From: Pleurostoma richardsiae | Lineage: Eukaryota; Ascomycota; Sordariomycetes; Calosphaeriales; Pleurostomataceae | DNA: 64,000 nucleotides | NCBI GenBank assembly: GCA_030052745.1 | Contig: JANBVO010000003.1 | Coordinates: 620,001-684,000 of the forward strand | Direction of reading: 5' to 3' | Shown: one piece after another, positions 24,617-36,493 of the stretch | Layout of the letters: each line of letters starts with the position of its first letter | Numbering within the stretch: the first letter of the stretch is position 1 | Program-made: the position numbers and the translations under genes | Notes under the pieces: generated by a model | The model's database searches: none | What the model was told of the DNA's origin: nothing | Seen by the model: the letters and a program-made list of their open reading frames with translations, nothing else

Positions 24617-24715
24617 ATGTCCCTCCCAAACCCAGTCCCCACCCTTGTCCACCACATCCACCCGAGCGGCGGCCCAGCGGCAATAGTCGGTTGCGCCTTC
24701 GCCACTCTCCCCTAG
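24617..24715 (+). other. Upstream ORF (32 codons) in the presumed cyclin leader
   Basis: ATG in context CCCCATGTC, Pro/Ala-rich, ends well before the main start. It would affect translation only if transcription starts upstream of it. Confidence 0.35.
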
Positions 24716-24913
24716 GAGCCCAGGCCCAAGACCACCGGCCAGAAAGAGTCATACAGCAGAGCACACCAGCCCGGACAAGGGGCTTCCAACCACCACACAA
24801 TGACCACCTGCGATGACTACTGCCTTTCGCGCCTCCCATCCTCCTTAACATGACCATCTGCCTCCTCCCCCGACCCCAACCCCGGCCGTCACCCTCCGTC
24901 CCTGTTCCGCGCC

Positions 24914-24937
24914 ATGGCCACTCCGTTCCTTGCCTAG
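24914..24937 (+). other. Upstream ORF (7 codons), strong Kozak context
   Basis: Encodes MATPFLA. The start context GCCATGGCC is close to ideal, so scanning ribosomes would be expected to use it if it is transcribed. Confidence 0.4.
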
Positions 24938-25321
24938 AACCTCGCCCCTAACGACACGTTTGGAGGTTACTCATTCTCATCCGTTGCCGGCGCAGGTGTG
25001 TGTCAACACCCTCTTCATAAAAGAGACTGAGATCTCTCATCCACCCCAACACGTCGCCAGCCACAACAAGGGGTCTTCCGCGCCGTACCTGCATCTGCAG
25101 ATTTGTGCCTCCCTGTATCCTCCGCGTCAACGCCAACACTCTCCTCTCAACCCCAACTTACACCACACAACGCACACATGCCGTGTCGCATCTAACACCT
25201 TTCAAAGACAATACTCCAACTTTACCTTCTGTCCATATGGGATGCTAGTTTGCTGAAGCGCTAGCCTCCCATATAACTACAGACCCTCTCCGCTCTTAGC
25301 GAAAAGGATTTGTCGCCAACG

Positions 25322-25420
25322 ATGCCTCTTGCGATCTCTCGAATTACTCCAGTCGCCGCTCCTGCTCTGTCCACCGGTCTGATCGTTCGTGAAAAGTCGG
25401 CTTTCGACGCCTCGGCCTAG
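25322..25420 (+). other. Upstream ORF (32 codons) near the cyclin start
   Basis: Starts MPLAISRITP and ends about 195 nt before the cyclin ATG. Closest of the three upstream ORFs, hence the most likely to lie in the transcript. Confidence 0.4.
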
Positions 25421-25615
25421 AAACCCTCTTCCTACCTCGACTCTTAAACAACAGTTCTGCCGAGCTCTCCAAATTTTTTGGGGTGCTTTGCAGATCTCGC
25501 GTCTCGATAGGTTCACGATCTGTTCAAGATACCACGGTTTAGTCAGTGCTTGGCGGCGACTGGAGGTTAGTCACCATCTTGGTCACACACCTTCAATTTC
25601 CACCATACAAACAAG

Positions 25616-27781
25616 ATGAAGTGCGACGAATATGATTCGCCTGCCTTCGTCGCTCCCCTCCGAAATGCACCCTACTGCTCCTCAATAGCGAGTTCGGCGT
25701 CAGCCTCATCCGGTTCCGTATGGTCCGATGCATGCTCGCAATCCTCCGACGACACATCCATTTCCGCCCCCACATCCGACTCCGACTCGTGCGAATCATT
25801 CTGCCACTCCCGGCAGGCAATTTCCTCGCAGTCATCCGAAACTTCATATGCACAGCGTCCCAAGCTCGCCATACCTTGGGTAAAGCAGCTGCCTCAGCAG
25901 ACACATGTCGAGGTGCCTGCGGAACTGCGACAGAATCCGAGGCGGACTTCCACCGGTCAGATCAGCCGGTCTGGGTGCCCCCCTTCCCTTGTTAGACAAG
26001 CCGACCGAAAGGTTAACTTTGTCGACAACCTAGTTGGTAAGCGGTGACGATACTTGAAAACGCGGCGTGGTACCTGTGCTCAACTCTCCCCTCCAGATTC
26101 ATCCACCCAGATCGTTGAGGCCATCTGGCCCACGTCCTCGGTGGTCTGCCGCAATGAAGCTGGTAACAGTGGCGTGCTGCCCTTGCGCACCTTCATCCAG
26201 GAGACTCTCCGCCGCTCGCGCACAAGCTACTCCACCCTGCAAGTGGCCCTGTACTATTTGATCCTGATCAAGCCTCATGTGCCCGACCATGATTTTACCA
26301 TGGAACAGCCAGATGACTGCCATGCGAGCCGCGCCCTTCAGTGTGGTCGTCGCATGTTCCTGGCCGCCCTTATTCTTGCGTCGAAGTATCTGCAAGACCG
26401 CAATTATTCTGCACGGGCCTGGAGCAAGATTTCCGGCTTGAATACCCAGGAGATCAACCAGAACGAGATGGCTTTCCTTCTCGCCGTCAGGTGGAAGCTC
26501 CATATTACTGATGAAGTCTACAACCGCTGGACCGAGTGCGTGATGAAGCACACTCCGTCACAGCCTCCTTCGCCCGGCGGTGTAGCTCAGTCGAGATTCG
26601 AGCGTCAATGCGAGGATTTCAAGAACATTATTCTCAAGCTAAACCCCGACCTCGACAATCTGGACGAGGTGGTGCCGTCTACCCCGACCAGCGCGATTCC
26701 TCGGGAACTCATTGGCGTCTCCCCTCGGTCGCTCCTGGCATCTCAGGACAAGTCGTGTGGTTTCGGCTACGATTCGGCCGACGTTACTCCCAAGTCGTAC
26801 GGCACCCCTGTTCCCTTGGAACCGGCACCGGCCACTGTATATACTCCCGGCCGGCTGGCTCCTGCGTTGGGGCTGCTGCCGACTCCGCGGCTCACCCCGC
26901 AAATCGCTGGATTCAACACTCCTGCTGTGAGTGCTGCGTCTCACCTCCTCGGCCGTAGCTCGTCTATGGGCTTCGCAATGGCGCAGGCCAGCAACTGCAA
27001 CGCTGCCCAAACACTGGATCGGTGGCCTGTGTCGATGTTGTCAACATCGCCCCAGAGCTACTTCACAACTCGTCGTTCCTCGCTCGCCAATTCTGTCTCG
27101 ACCGCGTCCTCACCGGAGTCGATGGTTTCGGATACCTCCCGAACATCACGCTCGTCCTCGATCTCATCTGCTTCGTCGCTGGTCAGCGCGCCGTCCACCA
27201 AATTGGATGTTCAGGCGCGATGCCGCTACGCGAAGCTGTGTAGTGAGAGGTACAGTCTTAGAACGACTATCGCTTCGGTTCCTGAGGACTACGAGGAGAA
27301 TTGTCTCACTTCTTCGCCCGAATCCTACACCGGCCCGGTGGGAAAGGATCTGTGCGACCTATCTCTAGAGACTCCTCTAGCAAAACGCGAATGTGAGATG
27401 GACGAAGCGGCACGAGCCCTCCAGGAACTGCGCAACAACTACCATGGCTCTCTCTCGGCGCAGCATCCTGCCGTGCCGCCGAGAACCGGTTCCAAGCGTA
27501 GCCGACCTTTGTCAATTGATACCAACCTGCAAGACAACGTCCGTGAGATGCTGAATGGCCGCTTTCACAGCAACGAGACGGCCTGGCCTGATAGTCTGGT
27601 TCGCCCCAGATATCCAGGATTGGAGATTGCCCAACAGGCCCCAGTTCGTCCTATTCTCAACGGGCGCCGAAAGCGAGTCTGCTGCTCTACCGAAGCGTCC
27701 GAGCAATACACCATGTCGTCGCTCCATCCTGCCATGGGTGGCATTGGGGGACCTGGTATGTGGGAGGGCATCCTTAATTAA
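25616..27781 (+). CDS. PCL/Pho80-type cyclin
   Basis: Two exons, 25616-26036 and 26097-27781, 701 residues; the 60-nt intron (GTAAGC...CCAG) is in phase. Residues 1-140 are Ser-rich, with a basic end that leads into NFVDNLVDSS, a conserved lead-in of this group. The cyclin box (about residues 141-275) contains IVEAIWP, LRTFIQETLRRS, the cyclin core FLAALILASKYLQDRNYS and WSKISGL. This fits the Pho80/PCL family, partners of Pho85-type kinases; related G1/S cyclins include fission yeast Pas1. The C-terminal 400 residues are disordered, with many Ser/Thr-Pro sites (possible CDK targets) and Ser-rich runs. Which PCL subgroup it belongs to I cannot tell. It has a long leader with upstream ORFs. 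Confidence 0.88.
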
Positions 27782-30700
27782 TACGCAGCCGCTGAATGCG
27801 TCAACTCTTGGCGGTTATTTCATAACCCTAGCCCGGCGTTGTGGTGGCCATACCCAACTGCCGCCTCTTGTGATAGTACTTCAAAACCGGAGTTTCCTTT
27901 GTCAAAAGGCGGGGATGGGCTTTGATACCACACCTTGGTAGACATCTACTTGTAATAGATGGCGGCCGGGGAAAGGCAGACGGAAAAGCGTCCGTGTTTA
28001 TCGCATGCATTGGGAGGATGTCGCTTGGTGTGACGGGCGAGGAGAGAATGGGAAGGTGAGGTGGGGACAGTTGTTGCTTTGTACGATGAAGCTGAAGCGT
28101 TGAGTCGTTTTCCTTTGCTTGTCTGAGTATGCCTCGGGAAGGTGTTTATTAGGCTAGCTGAGGGTCACACATGCATCCCTGGAGGGGGATGTGAGGGAAG
28201 GAGGAATGTCCTTCATGCATGGCATAATGGGTATGGAAACATGACAGGCAGCGGAGAAGAGGCAACGGGGTGACTTGGGTTGGTTCTGCGACGGAGCGCC
28301 TTGCTGCGAAAGTCGACGAGGCTGCCGGTTCGCAAGACACCAGGAAGCCCCCGCGCTACCCTTACTCTGTTTCCTGGTTTTGCATTGCATGGAGGTTTAA
28401 CTTGCTTCCCTTGCCCGCATCGCAGCCCGCGATCAAGGCAAACGGAAGATAATCCTCGACTAGCAAAGCTACAAACACACACAATCAAGCCCTGCGCAAG
28501 CAGACAGGCAGCAAGCAAGCAAAGAAGCTATCATTTTTGAACCCTTCTCTTGAGCCGATGAGGACGATCCTGGTGCATGATTCGAGTGGGCTCTTTGAAT
28601 GAGATGGCGAGTCTAAAAGACACACGAAACTGCCCCGCTGTTGAAGAGTGAGCAAGAGCGTGCCAACTTCTTTTGAGCACGAAAGCGGCTCGAGAGCTGG
28701 CCCTGCGGGTGTCCTCTTGATGAACGAGGCTCCGATACGTCTCATCAAGTTCGCACGGCGGTTGGACGGTCGGACGGACGACTGGTGTGCCGCAATATCC
28801 TGTAGAGACAGATGAAGGCTGGCTGGCTGTACCCGCCCGCTCCTCATACTGCGGGGTCGGACCGCGGGCACCGTCTTCAAGGCCAGTATGTCTCTACAGA
28901 TGCACACTAACCACGACTTGTCAAGGCGTTATAGGAACGGTCGACGATGCTCGCTTGCGATACAATGACGAAGCCTACTGTTCAAGGTATTGTTATCCAC
29001 AAGGGAAGTATTGTTTCTCTCGGCTGTCGTGATACACTTTGCCTATTCATATCTTTGCGGACCTTGTTGTTCTTCTACCGGCCCACCAAGGTAAGCCTCT
29101 CCCTCGGCAGGGGTTCTCTGGCTACACATCGAGAGCCGTTAGTGCTCACACCGCCGTGCGATCCTCTGGATCGACGCCCAAGTTGCTTGTCTTGCGATAA
29201 GAGGAGACTCCCGCTCCGGTCTTCCGCGCCTCTTCTTCTGCGTCCTGAAGCCTCTCATGACCACCGCAGCCGCAGCCAAGGTTCGTCGCCGAGGCTGCGT
29301 GCTATCGAGGAGCAGTCGCTCCGCGGTCTCGAGCCTTGGCCTTCGAAGTCGATGTGCAGTGGTTAGGACCTAACCCAGGAACGTAAAGCCGCCGAGCCGG
29401 CTCCTCTCACCTTGGCCGATTGGAAAGCTACAGAGTGTTCTTTGGGCGCTTATGGAGATGCTATGGTGCTCATGTGAGCTTTTTTTCCCACACCTCCTAA
29501 CGGATCTAATTGTCTTTTTGACTCATACCCGGTTTTTTTATGGGGAGGCACTGCCAGTCTTCTTGTTCCAAACTTGTAACACGGGAGTGCATTTTGAGGC
29601 GCACTTCACTAGCACAGACTACTCCTATGCTAACATGAGGAGCGTAATGGTCGGCGTGCGTTGTTAGTGAATAAGTACCTCTGCTGAAAGGCGTGCTCTG
29701 GTTCTTCCCACGGCTTTGTCGCCGTGCACCAGGCACTGCTGGCGATGACGACCCGGAAACCGCGTTTCTCTCACGGTCCGGCGTTTCCGCCACTGGCGCG
29801 GGTTCTACAGCTTCTGGGTTGAAAAGGGCCGTTTTGGGGGGGGGGATTTTCCCTTAGTCTTTAGGGCGCCAGAGACGCTACAATCATCCACTGGGTCTGG
29901 AGAGGTGAGTCCAGCGATGGCTCCGTTGTGTCTCGTGTGCTTGGAGTTCCTCCGGCTGGCTCTGCGGTCGCGGTTGTTGCGGACGTCGGAAAAGGGTGCC
30001 GACCGGGGGGCCTGGAGGGCCGTTCTACAATCTACCTGCCTATCGGAGATAAGCCTGTACCCTCTAGATGAATGCACAACGCGCTCATGGCGTAGTGGAT
30101 ATGCCCTCATATCGGGGTCGGGTCATCTTGGCTCCCTCTCTCCAGGCATCGCTTCCTGCCCAGTTTGCCAACTGTGTCTTCCTGCCTGGCCGGAGACACG
30201 TTGCCATGGCCGTCCCCTCACCAGATGTGACAACAAATATTCGGTAGGATCTACCACTGCCTTGTGAGATCTTGCAGTACTCCGCTTGCTTGTTTCCGAT
30301 CTGTCCGTCTTACTCATCGGGTTGGTGAGAACCGTAGTAAGATGATGATGGATATGGAGGGGATGGGTGGAAGGCGGGAGGGAGGAGAAGGATGTTGTAG
30401 CCAACCGGCGAGCCGAAAGAGGAAAGCAATTTCATGCTATCTATCATCCTTCCACCCTCCCCAGATCCCTTTCTCTTGTTCGTCATAGTGGCTCATAGTG
30501 AGAACCTGCATGAAGGGCTGCCTCATTGACAGCTGGTGGCGCAGGTGAGGCAGGGATGCAGAGCCAAGACTGCGCATCGTGAAGAGCGAGACCGAGATCT
30601 CGGCATGATGTTGGTCGAACCAGCGACTCCGGAGCTTGGTCCTGTCTGACCATCCTGGGTGGTGGAGAACGCGCAGAGAACGCCCTCATGTTGACATGTT

Positions 30701-31205
30701 GGTGTGCGAGGTCAACTAGGCAGCAGGGTCAGGGGGAGGGAGGGGGCACACGATCGGAAACCCGGATTCAGCACAAGGGTAGGTGAGCTCCGCTGGACAA
30801 ATCCCGTTCTCTTGTCTCGCGAGAAGGCTATCCGAAGCACAAAGGGGGTTCGTTCTTCTGTGGTGGTGTCTCGAGTAGACAAACAACAAACGTCCCTGCT
30901 GCTGACCGTCACGTCGAGAAGACGCCGAGTGAGTCAGAGGGCAGGAGGTCGGAAAGCTGGCACCAAATTCACGCATCAAGGGGTATTGTAACGCACACGG
31001 ACCAATACACAGGCGGAATCTCCGCATCAATGGTTGCCCTCCAGCCAGTCGCCGTCTATGTCCCTGTCCGTTAGCAACACATTGCCTGTCCACTCGAACA
31101 CGAAGATCCGGGTAACTCCCAATCGTCAAAGCCGGTCCCCGTACGTCCATTCCACAGTATACCACCATCCTGTCCATTTTCCCGTTTGACGGCCCCAACC
31201 GGCCA
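27782..31205. other. Gene-poor stretch between cyclin and SMC5
   Basis: About 3.4 kb between two gene 3' ends (cyclin +, SMC5 -). Open frames are short. A 48-codon segment at 28947-29090 (+) ends at a GTAAGC donor-like site and looks weakly protein-like, but I found no partner exon. Nothing else recognised. Confidence 0.5.
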
Positions 31206-34200
31206 TTAAGCACCCACGGCAGCCATCCTCCTCCGCTGTATCTTCACGCAGCGGGAGAAGTCGAGCTTGGTGCCCTGCTCGGGCATGTGCTCGCCGCTGG
31301 CGATGCACAGCACGCGCATGCGCTCGTCGTAGCGCAGGCCGGACAGCAGCTTGGGAGTGATGAGGAAGTACTGGGACGTGTGCTCGCGGCAGGCGATCTC
31401 CACCATGCGCTCGTGCACCATGCGCTCGTTGCGCGGGTCCATGCCCTGGTTGATCTCGTCGACGACGCGGAAGGGCGCCTGCGCCATCGACTGCAGCGAC
31501 ATAAGGTAGAAGATGGTGGACACCGCCCGCTCGCCGCCCGACTGCCGGTGCTGATCCAGCTTCTGCAGCGTCTCGTTCTCGCGGAACTTGACCCGAATCT
31601 CGATGGCCCACCGCTCGAAGTCCTCGTCCTTGTGCACCCCGACCTCGCCCGCGCAGCTGATCTGCTCGAAGTTGTAGCTGAAGGCGTCGTTGATGCGCGA
31701 CACCAGCTCGTCCAGCTGCGGCTCCCACTCCTCCCGCAGCTGCTGGATCCGCTCGTGCTGGGCGTCCAGGTCCCGCTGCCGCTCCGCCTGGCGACGCTGG
31801 AGCCGTTCGATCTCCACGGCGCGGTTCTCGAAGTCCCGCAGGACGCCCGGGTCGGCCGCGTGGATGAGCTCGAGCTTCGCCTTCTCCGCGCCGATCTCCT
31901 CGTCTATGGCCTGAACATCCTGGTCCCTGGCGAGGGAGAGGAGCTCGGCCTTCCTGTCCTCGTCGCCGTCCAGAAGATCCTGGGCTCTGTGCAAGGCACG
32001 AAGGGCAGACTGCTTCAGCTGGTCCAGCTCGCGAGTCAGCTCCGTGACGACGCGACCCTCTTCCTCGAGGGTCCGGACAATATCCTGGTTCCTTTCTTTG
32101 AGAGCGACTAGGTCGGATCTGGCCTCGATGAGGCGTACTTGGGCCTCGAGCAGGGCTTCATGGGCTGCGCGGATGACCGCCAGCTGGTCCTTGTGTTCTA
32201 ACACGAGTCTGGCCTTCTCAAGGATGAGCTCATCAACACTGTCTTCGTAATCTGCCATCCTCTGCCTAGCTTCCTTGAAGGACGCGACTTTCGACTGTAA
32301 CGTCTTCTTCTCGTTCTCTGCCCGAGGTCAGCATGCGTTAGCAGGTGGGATAAGGTTAACGTACCGATCTTGTCAGGCAGGGCGAGCCACTGGTTGTACT
32401 CCCTCTGCAGCTCGTTCTTCGCCTTCTTCAGTTCCTCCTACGGCAACGTCAGTCCTGTCTTAAAGGCTCTCCGTTCTGAGAGATACTCACAATCTTCGAC
32501 TTGATCTCCCGCTCAGTATCCGCAAGTTCGGTATTCTTTTGTCGAAGCTCAGCAAGCGCGTGCTTGAGTTCCTCGATGTCGCGCTGATTTTCAACTAATC
32601 TACGCTCCAGCTCTGCCTTCTCTGCCGTGTCAACTGGTTGATCAGTCCAGTACTGGCCGGGCCCGATTTTCGTAGTCCTAGTAGAGCTTGCACCAGGACC
32701 GTATTCCCGCCGTCTCGTAATGCGGTAGAAAGTCGAGCCCGTCGCAAATGAAGATATAGCTTCCCCCTGTAGGATTTTGTCAAACGTCTCGTCGCTGGTC
32801 TCCTTGAGGGATACGGCAGCCATATGTATCTTTTTCTCGGAGCATAGCATGGCCAAAACGGGTTCAGGTCCATCGAGATAGTCCAAAGCTAGGCCGTCGA
32901 AGTCCAGCTCTGCGAGTCTCTCCTGTGACAATGGTGGTCTAAAGGAGTCCAACGGAGCCGTGCAGGTGCGAATAGCAACGGCCAGTCCTAGCTCCTTGTA
33001 GAACTTCTGACTGAGCTTTTTATGATCCTGGGGAGATTGCGTCGTGAAACACAGGAAATCCTCCCGCTGAAGGATAGCTTGGATATGGTTAGAATACCGC
33101 TCATCCTTGACAGAGCAGCTCAACATAGGAGGACCAAAGACCTCCTTTTCGAACTCGTCCTTGTGTTCTTGGAGCCAATCCCAACCTTTCGCGACGTCAG
33201 GAGCATTTCGTCGTAGGTGGTTTAACTTCTGGCCCTCTTGCGAGTTCAGGGCCGCCATATCCTGTTCGATTTGTCGCACTTCGTTCTGTTTCGCTCTTCC
33301 CTGCTCCTTGATGTTGCTCTGGTCGACCTCATTCTGCCGCAATTCCCCTTCGTTATCTCGGAGGAGGTGTTCTTGTTCCCTGATCTTCCTGTTCCACTCT
33401 GCAGGATTGAACTCTTTAGTCTCCTTCTTGTGGGCGTTCTCCAGGCTGGCGATTTTCTTCCGAGCGGCCCCGAGCTCCTGCTTCTTGGTCGCCATCAAGC
33501 CGTGCTCAGATTCCTTCTTGTTATCGAGGTCTTTGATCTTGTCATCTATTTCCTCGATGCTGCCGACTATCCGGTTGGCTGCATGTTCGGCATCTCTGAG
33601 TGCTTTCTTTCGGTCCTCTACGACGGCCTGGATTTGTGCCTGGTACTCCTGTTTCCGATTGACAGCTTCGAGGGAAGGGCCAGCCTCTTCCTCAAGACGC
33701 CTTAATCTGCGCTGCGCTTCCTTCTTCCTCTCTTTGGCATCGTGGTGCCTCTTCCCTGCTTCTTGATACTCGACCAACACGCGAGCGTCCTGGAGATTCT
33801 TAATCATCACCTGGATCTCCTCTCGTTCTCTCAGTCTCTCGACATCAGCTTGTTGACCCTGCTGACGCATCTCCAAGCCTCTCAGATGCTCCTTGTCGGA
33901 CTCAGCCTGGTGCTGAGCCTCCTTTTGCTCCGCATATATCGTCTTGAGGGTATTTTGGGTCTCGATCATCTCACGTGGGGCGGCCGCCTGGAGCGTCTTT
34001 GTGAGGAGGTCCACTGCGTTGAGGCCTGCGAACTCGGCTACTTTGTCCTGCGGTAAGAACTGGCAGAGGTTGTCAATCTGGATTCGCAAATCCCGCATCA
34101 GCCCTTGTATGGCTTTCTGTGTGCTCTCCCTCCCGTTAACCCAGAATTTCCTGCTGTTGTCCTCGCGGTTGATGCGGAGCCGGATCACATAGTTTGCGCG

Positions 34201-34716
34201 GTCCCTTCGCCTCTTTTGCAGTTCCACCTCTACTATCGCAGTGTCCTTCCCGTGCTTGACAAACTCGCCAAAGGATGACGCCCGCCCGAGAACATTTGAG
34301 TGGTAGCCAAGCCCCAGGCAGATAGCGCACACCAGTGAACTCTTGCCGGTGCCGTTGGGGCCGATGACCATGTTCAGGTTCGGGCCTGGGTAGAACTCGG
34401 CGTGTTCGTAGGTGACGAAGTTCTCGACCATAACGCGCACGATGGCGCCGGGTTGAAACTCCCCGCGGGAGACACCGTTCGTAGTGGGGGCACCGTTCGT
34501 TCGAGGGACTTCCTCGGTGTTGGCGAAGGAGTGAAACTCGTCGTCCTCCTCATCATCAATAGCGCTCTCGATACTCCTCCTCCCGCCGCGAAGGCGCATG
34601 CGCTTCGCGCCCTCGGAAGCGGGCGACGAGGACTTGCCGCCGTAGCGGGCTTCATCGGCTTCATCGTCCGTTTCGATGTGCGACCGCGACCGGCGGTGTC
34701 CCGCCTGGTTGGGCAT
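31206..34716 (-). CDS. SMC5: Structural maintenance of chromosomes protein 5
   Basis: Exons 34716-32491, 32437-32365 and 32317-31206; 1136 residues, normal for SMC5. Walker A GPNGTGKSSL is at residues 119-128, followed by long coiled coils. Near residue 1030 come the ABC signature SGGERAVST and Walker B FRVVDEINQGMD, whose DEINQGMD form is diagnostic of SMC5. The hinge lies around residues 440-640. Introns are 53 and 47 nt with GTGAGT and GTACGT donors. SMC5 pairs with SMC6 and the Nse proteins in a ring that promotes recombination repair and resolves replication intermediates. Residues 1-90 form an acidic, Ser/Arg-rich extension. An ACGCGT box lies about 200 bp upstream. The second coding exon is only 73 nt. 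Confidence 0.97.
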
Positions 34717-36493
34717 GTCGGAATGATGATGAGGCGGCGAAAATGAGGCGGGCCTCGTGTGCGATGTGCTTCTTCCGAGTCGTCGACCTTATTTATTCAA
34801 GGACCTCTGGCGGAAACTCGAAAACGGCCTTGGAAACGTGATGACGATCAAGGAATGGAAGAGGGTCTCGTAGTACCACCAAGACAAGGCAGCGAAACGC
34901 GATTGAAAGGAAGTACAGACGCGTCTCGTTAATTGTTGGTCTAAGCTTCGTGGCGGGGCCGGCACCAAGGCTAAGGAACCTTGTTTGGTAGATACGCTGT
35001 ACTTCACCTCTCATATGTGGTTCACACGGGTATCTGGCTAACAGTGATCTCGCAAGAACCGCGGTCTTGCAGCGAACCAATCAGGTGTCGATATTTGGTG
35101 GCCAGGGAGAGCCTCATCAACGACAGCTTTTTGGTTCGGAAATCCTTCAGACTGCATGCTACGACAGAGCAACAACTCTTCTCATGACAGCCTCTCTGTT
35201 AGATGCGCCAGCCATAGCCGTTAAGTAATCTCGATCTTCTTCTGTGCCTCTCTTCAAGCACCTGTACTTCATGAGGCCATGCTCCAGGCCCTTCCATATC
35301 TATATTTCCTTTCCCTAGGTGAGGTCGATGCTGCGGGCCAAGACGGGCAAGTGCCTGCCTAGAATATCACGACGAGGCTGTATTTCGGAAAGCAGTGCTT
35401 CCTAAGATATAGTAATCAAAGGTCACGAGGTACGCATGGACGGGAGAGCTTGGGTCGCAAGTCTATTGAGCCTCTGGGTTCGCGGAGGAGGATAACGGCT
35501 ACCTTGGCGTCTTGTCTTTGCATCCTTCCGAGTATGCTCCGCTGTTTCTTCAACAATGATGGAAAGGGAAGGGGAGGGGCTAGTCTGGCCCAGTACCTCC
35601 ATCTTGAAGCATGTCTGTCTGTTTGAGCGCGTCTTCACGCGGAACGTGTGTCTGGAGGATTTGGTCGCAGTTCAGATGGAGCAGCTTGGAGTATATGAGA
35701 TGGAAGTTCAAGATGGGCCGGGGGAAGATACGGCAATGTAGGCATGGCGAGGTACTTTATTTACTTGCGGTGCGTGCTGTGGGCTCTCCCTTCCGAAGTG
35801 CGGGTGACGTACTTGCCGAAAGGTACGGAATGCGAGCGCCTCTGTCGATGGCCCAATTAGGAAAGACATCAGTCCTCGCTTCCACGCCTCTCCTCCTCTG
35901 CATTCCAGCGTCCGAATTCTTCATGTCCTCTCCTCAGCTTGCACCGCAGACGCGCTAGACCCTGCCTTGTCTTCCCAGGCAAACCCGAGGTCTCCCAGAC
36001 CATAACATCATACGCGAAGCAACACAATAACGTCGCCGTGACCGCACTTCCGCCTTGGAAGCCGCGCCAATTGGTCCCAGTCTTTCGTTACCTGCATCTC
36101 CTGGACCAAGACTGCTCTGCTGCTCATCCTGCCCTCTTCTATCTCTCTCTCTGTGGCGCTGCCAGAGCACGAAGTCGACTTGATCATCCTTCGGTCCCAA
36201 TTCTCCCCCCATTTGCCACGAGTCTTCTCGTGCTCGCTGCCCCTCCTTTGGCCCAGCATACCTAACGGTCCTCCACCGTCTTCACTTTGCCTCCTCCCTC
36301 CCTCTCTTCCCTCTCCTTCCCCTTCTTACAAGTCTCTTCCCTTGATCATCATCCACTTCCCTGCTATGCACCGCAGGGCGCCAATTGAGTGACCGTCCTC
36401 TCCGCTTGACGTCCTGTTTGCAACTCCGCCCTCGCGTCACGTACCGCAAGGTGCGAGGCCTCTAAGGTATTGCGCTCTTCCCCGATTTACGTC
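34717..36493. promoter_or_regulatory. Divergent promoter region SMC5 - Hsl1/Nim1-type kinase
   Basis: The 1.8 kb between two divergent start codons contains an ACGCGT box at 34919 within the 10-bp palindrome AGACGCGTCT, and a CCAAT at about 35078. A C/T-rich block from 35.9 kb looks like the kinase leader. No gene seen. Confidence 0.5.
34919..34924. promoter_or_regulatory. ACGCGT (MCB-like box) upstream of SMC5
   Basis: It lies 203 bp before the SMC5 ATG, inside the perfect palindrome AGACGCGTCT. Candidate MBF site for G1/S expression. Also 1.6 kb upstream of the kinase gene, but far from its start. Confidence 0.4.

Larger units (their letters stand above)
21271..25615. other. Gene-poor stretch and promoter/leader of the cyclin gene
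   Basis: No gene supported from 21.3 to about 23.5 kb. A short repeat of GAGCGTGA units lies at 22597-22640. From about 23.7 kb the + strand becomes strongly C/A/T-rich and G-poor up to the cyclin ATG, as in long leaders of regulatory fungal genes; upstream ORFs and a candidate leader intron are listed separately. Confidence 0.5.

Noticed and set aside
28885-29366. Possible spliced gene on + around 28.9 kb: GTATGT and CTAAC signals, then a weakly protein-like frame from 28947.
   Set aside because: The first intron would be only about 40 nt, the next donor has no suitable acceptor in phase, and no family is recognised.
31287-32111. Long + strand frame (274 codons) opposite SMC5, and similar ones opposite MRS2 and the aldehyde dehydrogenase gene.
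   Set aside because: They are antisense shadows caused by codon bias of the real genes; sequences are low-complexity Leu/Val/Ala-rich strings without motifs.
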